Below, piece by piece: positions 10,946-22,453 of a DNA stretch of 64,000 nt. The position numbers were made by a program, and so were the translations under genes. The notes below the pieces were generated by a model that saw nothing but the letters and a program-made list of their open reading frames with translations, searched no databases and was not told the DNA's origin. Origin of the DNA: Nicotiana tabacum (taxonomy: Eukaryota > Streptophyta > Magnoliopsida > Solanales > Solanaceae); assembly GCF_000715075.1 (NCBI RefSeq), contig NC_134080.1, positions 36,932,758 through 36,996,757 of the forward strand, written 5' to 3'. Position 1 is the stretch's first letter. The number at the start of each line of letters is the position of its first letter.

Positions 10946-11699
10946 GCCGAACATGTCTGGCACATGCTTTCCTCACGGAGGGTTCCTCTGAAACAAATGA
11001 AATTTTCTGCCCCTGTTTCAATCAAAGAAAATTTTATCAGTTTGACAATGTGGTGGATAGTTTGCGGTATTCTTGCTGAAGGTGGCCTTTCCACCGGCAT
11101 GCTTTATTCTGATTAGCTGCCTTGGACTGACAAAGAATTGTTTAACCTTATGATTGAACCTCAACCACAGAAACTCTGAATGACCCGAGTGCCCCATACT
11201 TACCCTGATATTTTACATTTTCGTCCTTCCAATTTGAACCTCTATATTACCTCAAAATTCACGAAACCAAATGACCACTTGAACTCACATTAGCACCTTA
11301 TTTCTCATTTTGAAACATGCTATTTCTGGTACGCTTTGGCTGCACTTTGTTTTTGTGCAATCTGAAAGTTAGTAATAAGCTTTGAAATCCTTTCTTGCTT
11401 GCTTAACAAGGCTAACATTGGAAAAGACTTAGAGAAGTAGATCCAAAAGAAAATGAAATGCAGTGACTTCGAGAGTTAGGAACAAAGAAGAAAATTCGAA
11501 ACATGATGACTATTTGAGGAAGAAAAGGAAAAGAGACTTATTTGAGCGAAGCAGCTGGTACCAATGATCATGACATGTATTTTGGACTAATCAGCCCAGA
11601 CCGTTGACCTAATCATATTTCATTTTGTGACCCATCTTCTTACTTCGAAACCAGGATTTTCTATAATCCAATCTCTCTGCAAAGTCACGAGCCTCATTC

Positions 11700-11893
11700 G
11701 GTTTGCAGTGCCCTGACGGGTTTTCACCAACAAACCTCTCTCATTTGTTCGTCTCTTAACTCACTGTCACCTTACGGTGCTCGTGAAGGTTTTCACCAAT
11801 AATACTCTCTCATTTTAGTTTTCTCTCTGCTTTCCATCGTCTTACAGTGCCCGTGAGGGTTTTCACCAATAAGACTCTCTCATTTATTCATTT
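11700..11893. repeat. Minisatellite 3 in the Ogre 3' UTR, 3 units of ~65 bp
   Basis: Three units share GTGCCCGTGAGGGTTTTCAC followed by CAATAAGACTCTCTCATTT-like text. Unit starts are near 11708, 11776 and 11846. Confidence 0.75.
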
Positions 11894-12154
11894 TTCCTTG
11901 TGTAGAATGGAGTGTTGCCCCTGATGTGAGTCATACCTCTATCTCGCTTGACTTGGTACTCCTCAAAAATTGATCGGAAGGTCTTTCTTTGGACCGTAAT
12001 ATAGGCTTTTGGATAGGGTTAGAAAGAAAGGATATCATAAAGGCTCAAGAACAACTTAAAAGGCTCAGAATTACAACTTTTGGAATCTGATCTCTTACAA
12101 AAACCACAATTTCTGCCCTAGTTTCTTCGCCTGGGGAACTTTGAATTTTTATTT

Positions 12155-12215
12155 TGATGGGACCGAATCGTGAGGCTGCCTACATATCCTTAAAAGGAAT
12201 TAGGTCGAACGTAAT
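12155..12215 (-). other. Module shared by both untranslated regions of Ogre B (3' copy)
   Basis: Plus strand reads GACCGAATCGTGAGGCTGCC then TACATATCC, and later AATTAGGTCGAACGTAATTC. This aligns in the same orientation with 22787-22856 in the leader (GACCCGATGAGGGTTGCC, TAAGTATCCC, ... GCGTAGTTC). It is an imperfect repeat of about 60 bases. Confidence 0.55.
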
Positions 12216-12608
12216 TCAAGACATAGGAATTGCTTTATTTTTGTTACTTTTTTTCTTTTCTTTTCTTTCTTTTGCTTTACTTTTTTTTCATTTTTCTATT
12301 TCTCTTTTCTCTTTTTTTTATTTATATCTTCTGTATCTGTATTTCTAAACTCTGATTCTGATTCCAAAAGAGGGGTATGAAAAAAAAAATAAGGCTCAAA
12401 AGGGTAACAAAGGATAAAGTGTTTAGATAGTAGAATAAAATGCCTTCGTCATTCCAATCTTCAAAACATCCCAATTACAAATGATACAAATAGACAAACC
12501 ATAGAAATCATACATAATATCTTTTGACTACGTCAGCATTGATAGCCATATCTACACATTTGCCTTCTATATATGTTAAATACAAAGCACCATTGGACAA
12601 CACTCTTG

Positions 12609-13652
12609 TTACAATGAACGACCCCTGCCAATTTGGGGGAAACTTGCCTTTAGCTTCCGCCTGATATGGAAGGATGGTTTCAATACTTGCTGACCCATTT
12701 CAAATTTCCAGGGATGCACTTTCTTGTTGTATGCTTTTGCCATTCTCTCCTGATACAATTGACCATGACACACTGCCACCAGTCTTTTCTCGTCAATCAG
12801 ACTTAACTGCTCCAACCTGGTTTTGACTCATTCATCATCATCAATTTCAGCTTCAGCAACAATTCAACGGGATGAAATTTTGACCTTTGCGGGTATAACT
12901 ACTTCAGTACCATATACCAGCAAGTAAGGAGTTGCACCTACTGAAGTGCAAATAGTAGTGCGGTAACCCAGCAGAGCAAAAGGAAACTTTTCATGCCATT
13001 GCCTAGAACCTTGCACCATCTTTCGAAGTATCTTCTTTATGTTCTTGTTAGCCGCCTCAACAACTCCATTTTCTTTGGGGTGATATGGAGTGGAATTTTG
13101 ATGCATAATTTTGAACTGTTGGCATACTTCTTTCATCAAATGGCTGCTAAGATTAGCACCATTGTCCATGATGATTACCTTGGGAATTCCAAACCGGCAA
13201 ATGATGTTTGAATGAACAAAATCTACCACTTCCTTCTTGGTCACAGAATTGAAAGTCATAGATTCAATCCACTTAGTGAAATAGTTGATGGCCACCAGAA
13301 TAAACCTGTGCCCATTTGATGTCGCTGTCTCAATCGGTCTACTGACATCTATGCCCCAAGTAACAAAAGGCCAAGGTGCGGACATTGTATGCAACTCAGA
13401 CGACGAAGAATGAATCAAATCACCGTGTACCTAGCATTGATGACACTTGCGCACAAAGCTGATGCAATCTCGTTCCATGGTGAGCCAATGATACCCTGCT
13501 CGAAAAATTTTCTTTGCCAAAACATACCCACTCATATGCGGCCCGCAAACTCTGGAATGCACTTCGGTCATGATAGTCGTGGCTTGTTTAGCATCTATAC
13601 ACCTCAGCAGTCCAAGCTCTGGAGTTCTCTTATACAAAATTCCCCTGCTCAA
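12609..13652 (-). pseudogene. int: Integrase of Ogre B, broken but with the DDE residues visible
   Basis: Pieces: 13431-13652 with the zinc-binding pattern (EVHSRVCGPHMSG ... FVRKCHQC); 12864-13418 with the core (VTWGIDVSRPIE first Asp; GIPKVIIMDNGANLSSHLMK second Asp; STPYHPKENGVVEAANKN Glu); and 12609-12815 with the C-terminal part (LYQERMAKAYNKKVHPWKFE). All three acidic residues are present. A stop separates the zinc part from the core near 13430, and frames change near 12860 and 12690. Confidence 0.88.
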
Positions 13653-13665
13653 AAAAATCCACTAG

Positions 13666-14245
13666 CTAAACGTCAAATTGTTCTCTTTTGATCACCTGTG
13701 GCATGTACCAGATACACCCCCATATTGATGTATTCCCGGATACATGGAACCACAGTTCACCATCAAGTTTCTCTTCAACCACATTACAGTAGGCATGCTG
13801 ATCATGAACTTGAATATGCAGAGGGTCAACATAAGCTTTATCCGGATAGTGTAACATTGATGCCAAGGTAGCCAAGGCAGCCAAGGCATTGACAACCTTA
13901 TTATGGATCCTAGGAATATGCATGAACTCTACTGATCTGAACCATTGACAAATATCATGCAAACATTGTCGATACAGTATGAGCTTTAAATCCCGAGTCT
14001 CTCATTCTCCCTGAATCTATTGCACCAACAGATCTGAATCTCCCAAGACCAAGACTTCCTGGACTCCCATATCTACAGCTAACCTCAAACCCAAAATGCA
14101 TGCCTTGTACTCGGCCATGTTGTTGGTACAATAGAAATGAAGTTGGGCCGTAATAGGGTAGTGATGCCCTATTTCAGAAATGAGCACACCCCTATTCCGA
14201 CACCCTTCATGTTAACGGCTACATCAAAGAAAAGTTTCCAACCTG
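13666..14245 (-). pseudogene. Second (archaeal-type) RNase H of Ogre B
   Basis: Between the RT/RNase H block and integrase, the minus strand encodes WKLFFDVAVNMKGVGIG, then CTNNMAEYKACILGLRLAV and VLVLGDSDLLVQ. A break follows, then the 13666-13962 piece (QWFRSVEFMHIPRIHNKVVN, ALAALATLASMLHYPDKAYV). This D...E...D spacing with N-M-A-E-Y-x-A is the extra RNase H of Tat-lineage elements and supports the Ogre assignment. It carries an internal stop and frame changes. Confidence 0.8.
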
Positions 14246-14441
14246 GATTTTCATCCTGCTCCACCTTGTCAATATGCATCACTTTTTCATCAGGAAAATA
14301 AGTCCTCAATGGCTCATACTCTTCATCCTCCAGGTTTTCGGCCAATGCTTGGGCTTTTATTGCGGTTCAAGTCACATAGATGATGTCAAACTTTGTGAGC
14401 AAAATCTGCCACTTTGCAAGTCTTCCTGTGGGCATACGCTT

Positions 14442-15977
14442 CTAAAAGATATACTTTAGAGGATCCAGACAAGAAATGAGGTAAGTAGTGTAGGACGATA
14501 GACAATGTTTCAACTTTTGTGCCACCCAAGTTAGGGCGCAACATGTCATTTCAATGGGAGTATACTTAGCCTCATAGGATGTGAACTTTTTGCTGAGATA
14601 ATAGATGGTTTGCTCCTTCCTGCCAGTGATATCATGTTGACCCAACACACAACTGAATGAATTATCTAGGACTGTCAATAGAGAATTAAAGGTCTCCCGG
14701 GTTTCGACGGGACCAACACAGGTGGGTTCGACAAGTACCCCTTGATCTTATCAAATGCCTCCTAGCCAGTCCATTTGACCGCAACATCCTTCTTTAGCAA
14801 CTTAAAGATGGGCTCACAAGTTGTCGTGAGTTAAGCAATAAACCTACTGATGTAGTTTAAATGCCAGAGAAAACTCATCACCTCAGTCTTATTCCTTGGC
14901 GGTGGCAATTCTTGGAGAGCCTTGATCTTTGACGGATCCAACTCAATGCCTCACCAACTGACTATGAATCCCAACAGTTTCCTAGACAGAACACCAAATG
15001 CACACTTTGCAGGGTTGAGCTTAAGATTGCACCTGCGAAGCCTCTGGAAAAACTTTCTCAAGTCTCCGATGTGGTCGGACTGCTTTCTTGACTTGATGAT
15101 CACATCATCCACATAGACCTCAATTTCCTTATGTATCATGTCATGAAACACTGTAATCATTGCCCTCAAATAAGTTTCCCCAGCAATTTTCAAACCAAAT
15201 GGCATTCCCTGTTGCAATACGTTTCCCATGGTGTAATGAACGCTGTTTTTTCTGCATCTTCCTCATCCATCAAAATCTGGTAGTACCCCGTATAACAATA
15301 AACAAAAGACCCAATCTCATGCTTGGCATAGTTATCAATCAAAATGTGGATATTCGGCAATGGGAAATTATCCTTTGGACTTGCTTTGTTGATGCCACGG
15401 TAATCAACGCACACCTGGTCTTACCATCCTTCTTTAGTACCAGCACAACATTAGCTAACCAAGTGGGGCGTCGCGTGACTCAAATGACCTTTGCATCCAA
15501 CTGTTTTGTGATTTCTTCCTTGATCTTCACACTCATGTCAGTCTTAAACTTCCTTAACTTCTGCTTGACAGGAGGGAATGCCGGGTCAGTTGGTAATTTG
15601 TGAACTACCAAGTCAGTACTCAAACCCGGCATGTCATCATATGCCCATGCAAAAATGTCTTTATATTCGAACAGTGCTTTGATTATTCCTTCCTTGATTT
15701 GTGGTTCCAAGTGCACACTTATCTTGGTTTTCCTGATATTATTTGGATCCCCTAAATTGATTACTTTAGTTTCATTAAGATTAGGCTTGGGTTTCTCTTC
15801 AAAATGATTTAGTTCTTTACTAATTTCCTCAAATGCCTCATCTTCATCATATTCTGTTTCATCATCACACTTTATTTCTTGGATTATTATTTCAGAGTTA
15901 GATTGACTTTTAGAACTTGGCCGAAGATTCCTCATGCATGTCATGTCATTGAAACTAGCATAAAAAGAACTGTACAA
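14442..15977 (-). pseudogene. rt: Reverse transcriptase and first RNase H of Ogre B, broken
   Basis: In order on the minus strand: an acidic linker and RT start at 15480-15977 (EYKDIFAWAYDDMPGLSTDL, KIKEEITKQLDAKVI); MCVDYRGINKASPKDNFPLP with ILIDNYAKHEIGSFVYCYTG at 15190-15414; the catalytic box EVYVDDVIIKSRK with the LRRCNLKLNPAKCAFGV region at 14951-15229; then the RNase H part at 14442-14678 (TIYYLSKKFTSYEAKYTPIE). The box Y-V-D-D is intact. Frame changes occur near 15420, 15200 and 14690-14950. Confidence 0.88.
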
Positions 15978-16178
15978 AGAAAGACAAAAATGACACTATC
16001 AGGAGTAATGGGAAAAAGGGAAATTGCATTTCATTAAAAATAAAGGATAGGAGGGTTTGTACATCAAAACAAGCGAAAAGTAAAAATCTGGATTACAACC
16101 CTGGAATAATCCAGACAATAGAAAGGAAAACAAAGCAAACTACCAAGACTCATTCCGAGTAGGGAGTGGAGTAGCATT
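15960..16178 (-). other. Gap between protease and RT of Ogre B, place of the Ogre intron
   Basis: After the PR/G-patch frame stops (16179), 200 non-coding bases precede the RT frame. The right side of this gap in transcript sense ends TCTTTCTTTGTACAG, a good 3' splice acceptor (AG at 15971-15970). Ogre elements are known to splice out an intron between gag-pro and RT. The donor is not clear: a GT at 16143 follows the stop codon, so the true donor may lie upstream. Confidence 0.45.
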
Positions 16179-18122
16179 TCAATTGTTAAGCTTCATTTTT
16201 GGCCCAATAAACTGCATGTCTACTTTGCTGGAACATTCCCCAATTTCTACCATGTTCACCTCATTAAATAAACTCTGGAACCTTTCAATCAACTCTTCAT
16301 CAAAGTCAACCACAGGCTTTGGAACTGCGGACACCGGACGCTTCACTACCCCTGACTTGACGAAAGACCTGGAGAGGTGTAGGATAGGCTTAGGGAGAGC
16401 CCATGCCTTCCTTTTCAACTTTTTAGCCTTTTTCACATCAACCCATGTGGGCTTGAACCCTAGACCAAACGTACCCAGATTTTCACGTTGAGACATTGGC
16501 CGCACGATACCTTGCAAAGATGCGCCCAGACCCTTGCCTGGCACAAAATCATTCTTCAACATTTCATTTGCTACCATGATGGTTGCAGAAGCTAGCTTTG
16601 GACCTGGAATGCATTCCCCTTCCAGAACCTTCTCAACTGACACTATCTCAGAAACCTAGTAAACCCAAGGCCCCTTATCATCTATGGCCTAGATAAACGG
16701 GACGGATGTATCATTGTAAGCACACAAGTTCTCATCACCATGCAAAACGATTTCCTGTCTGTCCCACTTGAACTTTACCATCTGGTACAGAGAGGACATG
16801 ACTGCTTTGGCAATATGTATCAAGGGCCTACCCAATAGAAAGTTGTAAGAAACGGCCACATCTAGTACTTGGAACTCCATGGTAAATTCAATTAGTCCTA
16901 TTGTCAGTTCGAGCATGATATCACCAACAGAATTCTTTCCCCCTCCGTCAAAACCTCGGACACATATACTATTCCTGTGGATCCTCTCAGCATTAATTTT
17001 TAGCTTGTGCAGAGTAGAGAGAGGGAAAATGTTTGCACTGGAACCATTGTCAACTAACACCCTTGTGACCACAGTATCTTCGCATTTCACTGTGAGATAA
17101 ACAGCCCGATTGTGTTCCATACCCTCCAGAGGCAACTCATCATCTGAGAAGGTGATCCTGTTTGACTCAAATATCTTATTGGCAATCTTCTCCAAATGGT
17201 TCACTATGATCTTGTCAGGGACATGAGATTCATTCAAAATCTTCATGAGGGCTCGGCGGTGCTTGTCTGAATGTATCAACAATGATAGAAGAGAAATCTG
17301 AGAGGGGGTCTTTTTCAATTGTTCCACTATGGAATAATCATGCACTTTCATTTTTCTCAAAAATTCTTCCGCCTCCTCTTCAGTGACTGGTTTCTTCACT
17401 AGAATTGGACTATCTTTGAGTGGCTTGGCTTTCCCTAATTCCTCTGGGGCAAAGCATCTCCCCGAATGAGTCAACCCCTGTGTTTCATTAACTTCCTCTT
17501 CCACTTCTTTCCCCTTATAAGTTACTACTACTCGCTTGTAGTTCCACAGGACGTCATTGGTGTCATTTACCAGTAGCTGGGTCACAGGTTTAATGACAAT
17601 AGGAGCCGTGTGAGCTCCTTCCACAATTATGATAGGCTTACTTGCTACCCCTGACATGACCAACTTCAGCTTTCCTTGCTTTGCTTCAGCGTTATCTGGG
17701 GATCCCTTCACGCCTATCATGAACGGCTTGACATCGAGCTTGCTTAGATTATCTATCAACCCCTCAACTATCAAAGATGTTGAATTTGTAACAACTGGAG
17801 TTTTGATTGAATTACTTTCACTGGCACACATCATCATTACAGACTTCGAACGCTTCTCGGGCTTCCCATCCTTATACACTATCTCAATCATATATGTTTC
17901 GGCATAGGCTGGCAAGGGATTTTGATTGATGTTGGGCACTTCCAGGCTTTGGACCTCAATCTGGTTTGTATCGATAAGCTCTTGGATGGCGCTCTTCAAA
18001 TGCCAACACTTTTCTGTGTCATGCCTCGGAGCATCAGAACAATATACACATCTGAGGGAATAATCCAGGTTCTTCGGAGGGAGATTTGGTAATTTTGACT
18101 CAATCGGCCTTAGAACTCCCAA
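16179..18122 (-). pseudogene. pr: Protease region with G-patch-like tail of Ogre B
   Basis: The longest reading frame in the window (16689-18122, 477 codons) plus a following piece (16179-16643). The start carries a CCHC-like cluster (LRCVYCSDAPRHDTEKCWHL). The aspartic protease site is RVLVDNGSSANIFPLSTLHK, i.e. D-N-G-S-S as in Tat-lineage proteases, followed by VLDVAVSYNFLLGRPLIHIA. The second piece begins GECIPGPKLASATIMVANEM and contains NDFVPGKGLGASLQGIVRP, a G-patch-like glycine motif known at this spot in Ogre. A stop (after VPFI, 16689) separates the pieces. Long and well kept, so this part may have decayed late. Confidence 0.85.
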
Positions 18123-18129
18123 CTGCTTT

Positions 18130-19874
18130 AACCTCTAAAATAGACTGGTTTAAGACTCTCCAAGCGAGGTGAAAGTCCGCTTTTGTTGTTGCCTTTCTTT
18201 TCTATACTCCGTCCTGGGAGAAAGCTTGGACCAGTAGGGTTTTGGTATTTTTATGGAGGCGGATAAGTATTTTGTGGAGCTGGTGCATGCCATTGTGGGT
18301 AAGGAGGGGGTTGAGCATATGACTATGCGTGATAGACATGGTATTGGGGTGGCCTGACTGAATACTGAGGGTCTGGTGGTGGGAAGTAGTGTTGGGGTGG
18401 ATTATATAGAGTTTGGGTATAGGTTTGAGGCTGGGGTGGAGGCTGGGTGTAATGGTGCGGCGTACCCCTTGGGCCAGGCCATGATCCTGAGATGACCATA
18501 GCAACATCTTTTTTCTTCTTTTTCCCTAACACGCCCCCAGTGCCATTCTGGATTACTTGTGTGGTTGCTTTAATGGCAGAGTAACTCATGATCTTGCTCG
18601 ACTTGAGCCCTTCCTCTACCATTCCTCCCATATTCACCACTTCATTGAAAGACTTACCTACAGCCGAGACCAGATAACCAAAGTAAGTAGGCTCCAAGGT
18701 CTGAAGAAAGCAATCCACCATTTCATCTTCCTTCATTGAGGGGTCAACTCGTGCTGCCTATTCTCTCCACTGGAAACCATACTCCCTGAAACTTTCACCG
18801 GGCTTTTTCTCCATCTTAGTCAAAGATAGGCGATCTGGGATGATTTCTACGTTAAACTGGAAATGTCGAGCAAAATCTTGAGCCAAGTCATCCCAAATGT
18901 ACCACATGTTGTTGTCTTGGCGGGTGTACTACTCCAATGCTGCACCACTTAGACTTTGGCTAAAATATGCCATCAACAGTTCATCTTTCCTACCAACTCC
19001 CCTCATTTTGCTGCAAAATCATCTCAAGTGGGCCACGAGGTCTCCGTGCCCATCATACAAGTCGAACTTGAGCATTTTGAATCCGACAGGTAGATGGACA
19101 TCAGGGAACAAGCATAGGTCCTTATAAGCCACGCTCACTTGGCCTCCTAACCCTTGCATATTTATCAGCGATTGCTTCAAGCTCTTTACTTTCCTAAATA
19201 TCTCCTCTTGATCCATGTTTTTGGGTGGCTTCTCAGTTTCGACAGGAAGTTTGAAGTGGGGGGTGTAGGAGTAGTGATCTGGGACTTTGAAGGTGGGCTC
19301 TAGGGCATAATACTGGTTATCTTGGGCTTGGAATACTGGCTCACTGGAAGATTGATGGAGTGTAGCTGGTGGAGGTGCCACGAAGACAAGGGTGGCTAGC
19401 GGAGGGGGGGGGGTATGTGTTTGTTTTGGCTGGTGGAGTTTGGATAGTTTGGGAAGTGGTGCCATGATAGTGGTGGTAAGGGGTGAAGCTTGGTGCGTGT
19501 TGTGGGGATAAATCAACAACAGGGGACTCTTAAGATTGAGCTAGTGGTGGGATGAAAGAAGAGTTGGCGGGGTATGATGGTGGAGGATGCCCTTTCATCC
19601 ACGCCTAGTACATTTCGGCCATTTGGTATTTCAGCTTATGTAACTCCTTTTTCAGACCGGGCTCAGATTCCTCCTCCTCTCTCAGCGGGTCAATAACACT
19701 CTCGTCCAATTCTTTGCCAGCCATGATCACCTTGTGTTTAAACTTGGTATTGTACGGGTGGGTTGCTAGAATGCCGAACAAACTAACCACCTTCCTATGC
19801 TCAATGACAACATCACACTTGTTAGTGTTTAAGATTTTAATAGATAGGCAACACACGTTTGGGATGCAATGCAC
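18130..19874 (-). pseudogene. gag: Gag of Ogre B, broken
   Basis: Minus-strand pieces at 19605-19874 (GKELDESVIDPLREEEESEP), 19019-19519 (proline-rich, then EEIFRKVKSLKQSLINMQGL and VHLPVGFKMLKFDLYDGHGD), and 18323-18736 (MVDCFLQTLEPTYFGYLVSA, VGKSFNEVVNMGGMVEEGLK, SYSAIKATTQVIQ). The last block is a hallmark of Ogre Gag in Solanaceae from memory. A Pro/Gln/His-rich tail follows to about 18200. Frame changes and stops separate the pieces (between 19605 and 19519, 19019 and 18740, and near 18330). Confidence 0.82.
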
Positions 19875-19944
19875 CTAAACAGTTAAAAGTTTCTACTATG
19901 TATTTGAACGGTTGCATGTTTCATCCCGACCTTAACCAACTCTT

Positions 19945-20500
19945 TTCACTTTGCACTTTCTGTTCTTTCTTTCTTTTTTGTTCTTTTTTCACTATTGCCC
20001 TTTTCAATCACTATTGATTTTCCCACTCAGTTCTTGTTGCTCCATTTTTTTTTCTCTTGCTTTTGTTCTCTTGTTTTGCCATTCTTTCTTTCCATTCAGT
20101 CTCTTTTCTTTTATTTTCTCTTTTTCATTTTATGGTTATGATCGAATTCTATGGGGATTGGCTATGTATCATGGCACAACATGAATCAGATCATTACGTA
20201 GTTCAGGAGTTAAATGTGAAATAAAAGAAAGAAATATATTTTAGGTTTTAAAATTTTCATAAAATTAAAACATTCTGATTTTCCTCTATTACAACGACTC
20301 CATCCTACAGACTTAAACATAAGAAAAACCAACAGACTCTAAAAACACTGCGATACAGACTCGAAAGTGGACTAGCAGACTCCAAAAGAAACTGAAAATA
20401 CAGACTCGAAAGTGGACCAACAGACTCTAGAAGAAATTGAAAATACAGACTCAAACAATAAAATCAGAAATACATAAGTGCCTCAACTACTGGTCAAGGG
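19945..20500. other. Non-coding spacer between ORF1 and gag of Ogre B
   Basis: A T/C-rich tract (19945-20130) is followed by A-rich sequence and a short tandem repeat at 20340-20450, in which ACAGACTCGAAAGTGGAC and AGAAATTGAAAATACAGACT recur with a period of about 58 bases (about two copies). No gene is seen. Confidence 0.6.
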
Positions 20501-20529
20501 GCCCACAGGACAACAGTCGATCTCGCCGC

Positions 20530-22453
20530 GAGCCTATGTGCCATATCTTCTTGGAGGCGATATAGGTCATCCATTATCTGACGAACAAAAATCATAATTG
20601 CATCGAAGAACATGGACCTGGTCATGTCCTCGCATTCATTGCACTTATAGTCAGCAATCCTTCTAACCCTCTCCCCGATGACGCCATTCTCTTGTAATAG
20701 ACGTCAAATTTGTTGAGATCTGGCCTCCAAAACTTGTGTGGCCATATGATTTTGCTCTTGTAATTGTTGCAGATCCTCTTCTAGTTGTGACATCAAGGCA
20801 CAACAGTGTTTTCTTTCCACTTTTAAGAATTTGCTTGCTTGGACATTTCGCTTTCAAGGGTATTGATCTTTTTTTACAACCCCATGATTCCTTTGTCGTA
20901 TTTTTCCTTCAACTGCCGAATGAAGCGTGCCCGTTCCTCCGCATTCCTAGCCAACTTTGCTCGAGCCTTTTCTAGTTCGCCCTTGGTCTTTTCCAAATCA
21001 AACCCATAATCACATATTTTCGCCTAAGGCTATCTATAAGTTTCTCATCCTTTTCACTTCTGGTAGGGTTCTCAGCTGCTATTTTCATCTTCTGGATTTG
21101 GGCTCGGAGAGGTTCATTTTCTTGTGCCAATCTTTTTGTTTAACTCTCATCCGTAGTGGCTTGCAAACCACTCTCAAATTGAAGATCTCTAACTTGCTTT
21201 TCCAACTTGCTTATAGTAGCCTTGTACTCATTTTCTTTGGTCAACCAGGCCCATTGTTCCTGTGCCCTATCAGTGAACTGTTGGATGTGGGGCCTTTTGG
21301 CGGGCCATTTAGGCTCTCGATGGACTTGAACCCTTTTACCATACCAAGCCATGTAACTAGGCTCTACCTCACCCTTGGACAAATCCCGTACTTGAGTATG
21401 TGGCTCCAGGAACCTACACTGATGTCATCGTGAGGGACAATTTGGTACCTGCCCAGCTGGCGTAGAACCCTGTGCGGAGCATACGGCCGAATACTCTGAA
21501 GACCCATTAATAAAAGATAGCACACTCTGGCCGACATATAGATAACTTCGTTGACCGGGAGCCAACCAAATGTCCACTCAATTTTGCTTATAGTCAAAGA
21601 ATTCAAATGTGCGAACCATGCCTCTGTACCTTCTGGAAATTGATGACCATCCACCCGGTTTTCGTGTTCTTCAATGCAGCTAAGACAAGTTAGACCATAG
21701 TTCATGTACCCCAGACGATGGCAAAGGTGTTCTTCCATCCAAAGTTGTAGAACCATGTTGCAACCCTCAAAAAATTTCCCCCCTACTCGACAAATAGTTA
21801 GTTATCGATAAATCTCTGCTAGGATTATTGGTACAATAGTGCCATCGACCCTTTTGATCATGAAGCCATCTACTCCTACGGGCCCCAACTCTATGTGTCC
21901 GTCACTACTTGGGTAGATTAGAGTGCCTAAGAATGACACAATGAAGGCTAATCCTCGGCGTGCCTCCTATTTGTCTTTATTCCCACGATGACTTAAACCG
22001 GTATCCGGAGTCTCAAAACTGTGGAGGTCCCCATAACGGCAGTATAGGAAGTGGAATGTACAGAATCCTTCAGCCAAGTTCCCATCTTTGACTTCTCGAT
22101 TAATACTTAAGAGGTCCAAAAACTTGTGAGAGGTTACAGCTCTTGGTGCCACTGGATATCGACACCTGAGATTTCTGTTAACACCAACATAGCCTGCTAT
22201 CTCCTCAAAGTGTAGGGGTTAACTCAAAATCAGAGAAGTGGAATACATTGTGGGTTGGGTCCCAAAACGGTATCAATGCTTCAATTATATCAATCCTCGA
22301 TTTAATTTTCAACAAACCGGCGAGCCCGCCTAAAACCTTTATCGTATCACCCCTGCTGACCTCCCCCAAGTCATTCCACCACATATGGAATCCTATCGGG
22401 ATTTCCTCTACAGCTTTGAAAGGTTCATTTTCAATAGTGCTCATCCTGCACAT
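20530..22453 (-). pseudogene. ORF1 of Ogre B (upstream of gag), broken
   Basis: An ORF between the primer site and gag that is typical of Ogre elements; its role is unknown. I take the start region at 22453 (MCRMSTIENEPFKAVEEIPI). It continues EALIPFWDPTHNVFHFSDFE (22205-22453), then a piece at 21967-22152, the 21364-21756 piece (LTISKIEWTFGWLPVNEVIY), and a C-terminal coiled-coil-like region (21140-21382 and on to about 20530, rich in E, K, L, Q). At least four frame changes or stops separate the pieces. Confidence 0.78.

Larger units (their letters stand above)
10949..12600 (-). other. Ogre 3' untranslated region
   Basis: Non-coding. It contains a three-unit array at 11700-11893, a T-rich tract at 12225-12350, a module at 12155-12215 shared with the leader, and the phrase TTTCTGCCCC(T/A)GTTT or close variants near 10680, 10990 and 12110. 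No reading frame with family features is seen. Confidence 0.6.

Noticed and set aside
12154..12348. Phe/Leu/Ser-rich plus-strand ORF resembling a membrane protein
   Set aside because: Product of a T-rich low-complexity tract in the Ogre 3' UTR; same for 19951-20184 and 45735-46004.
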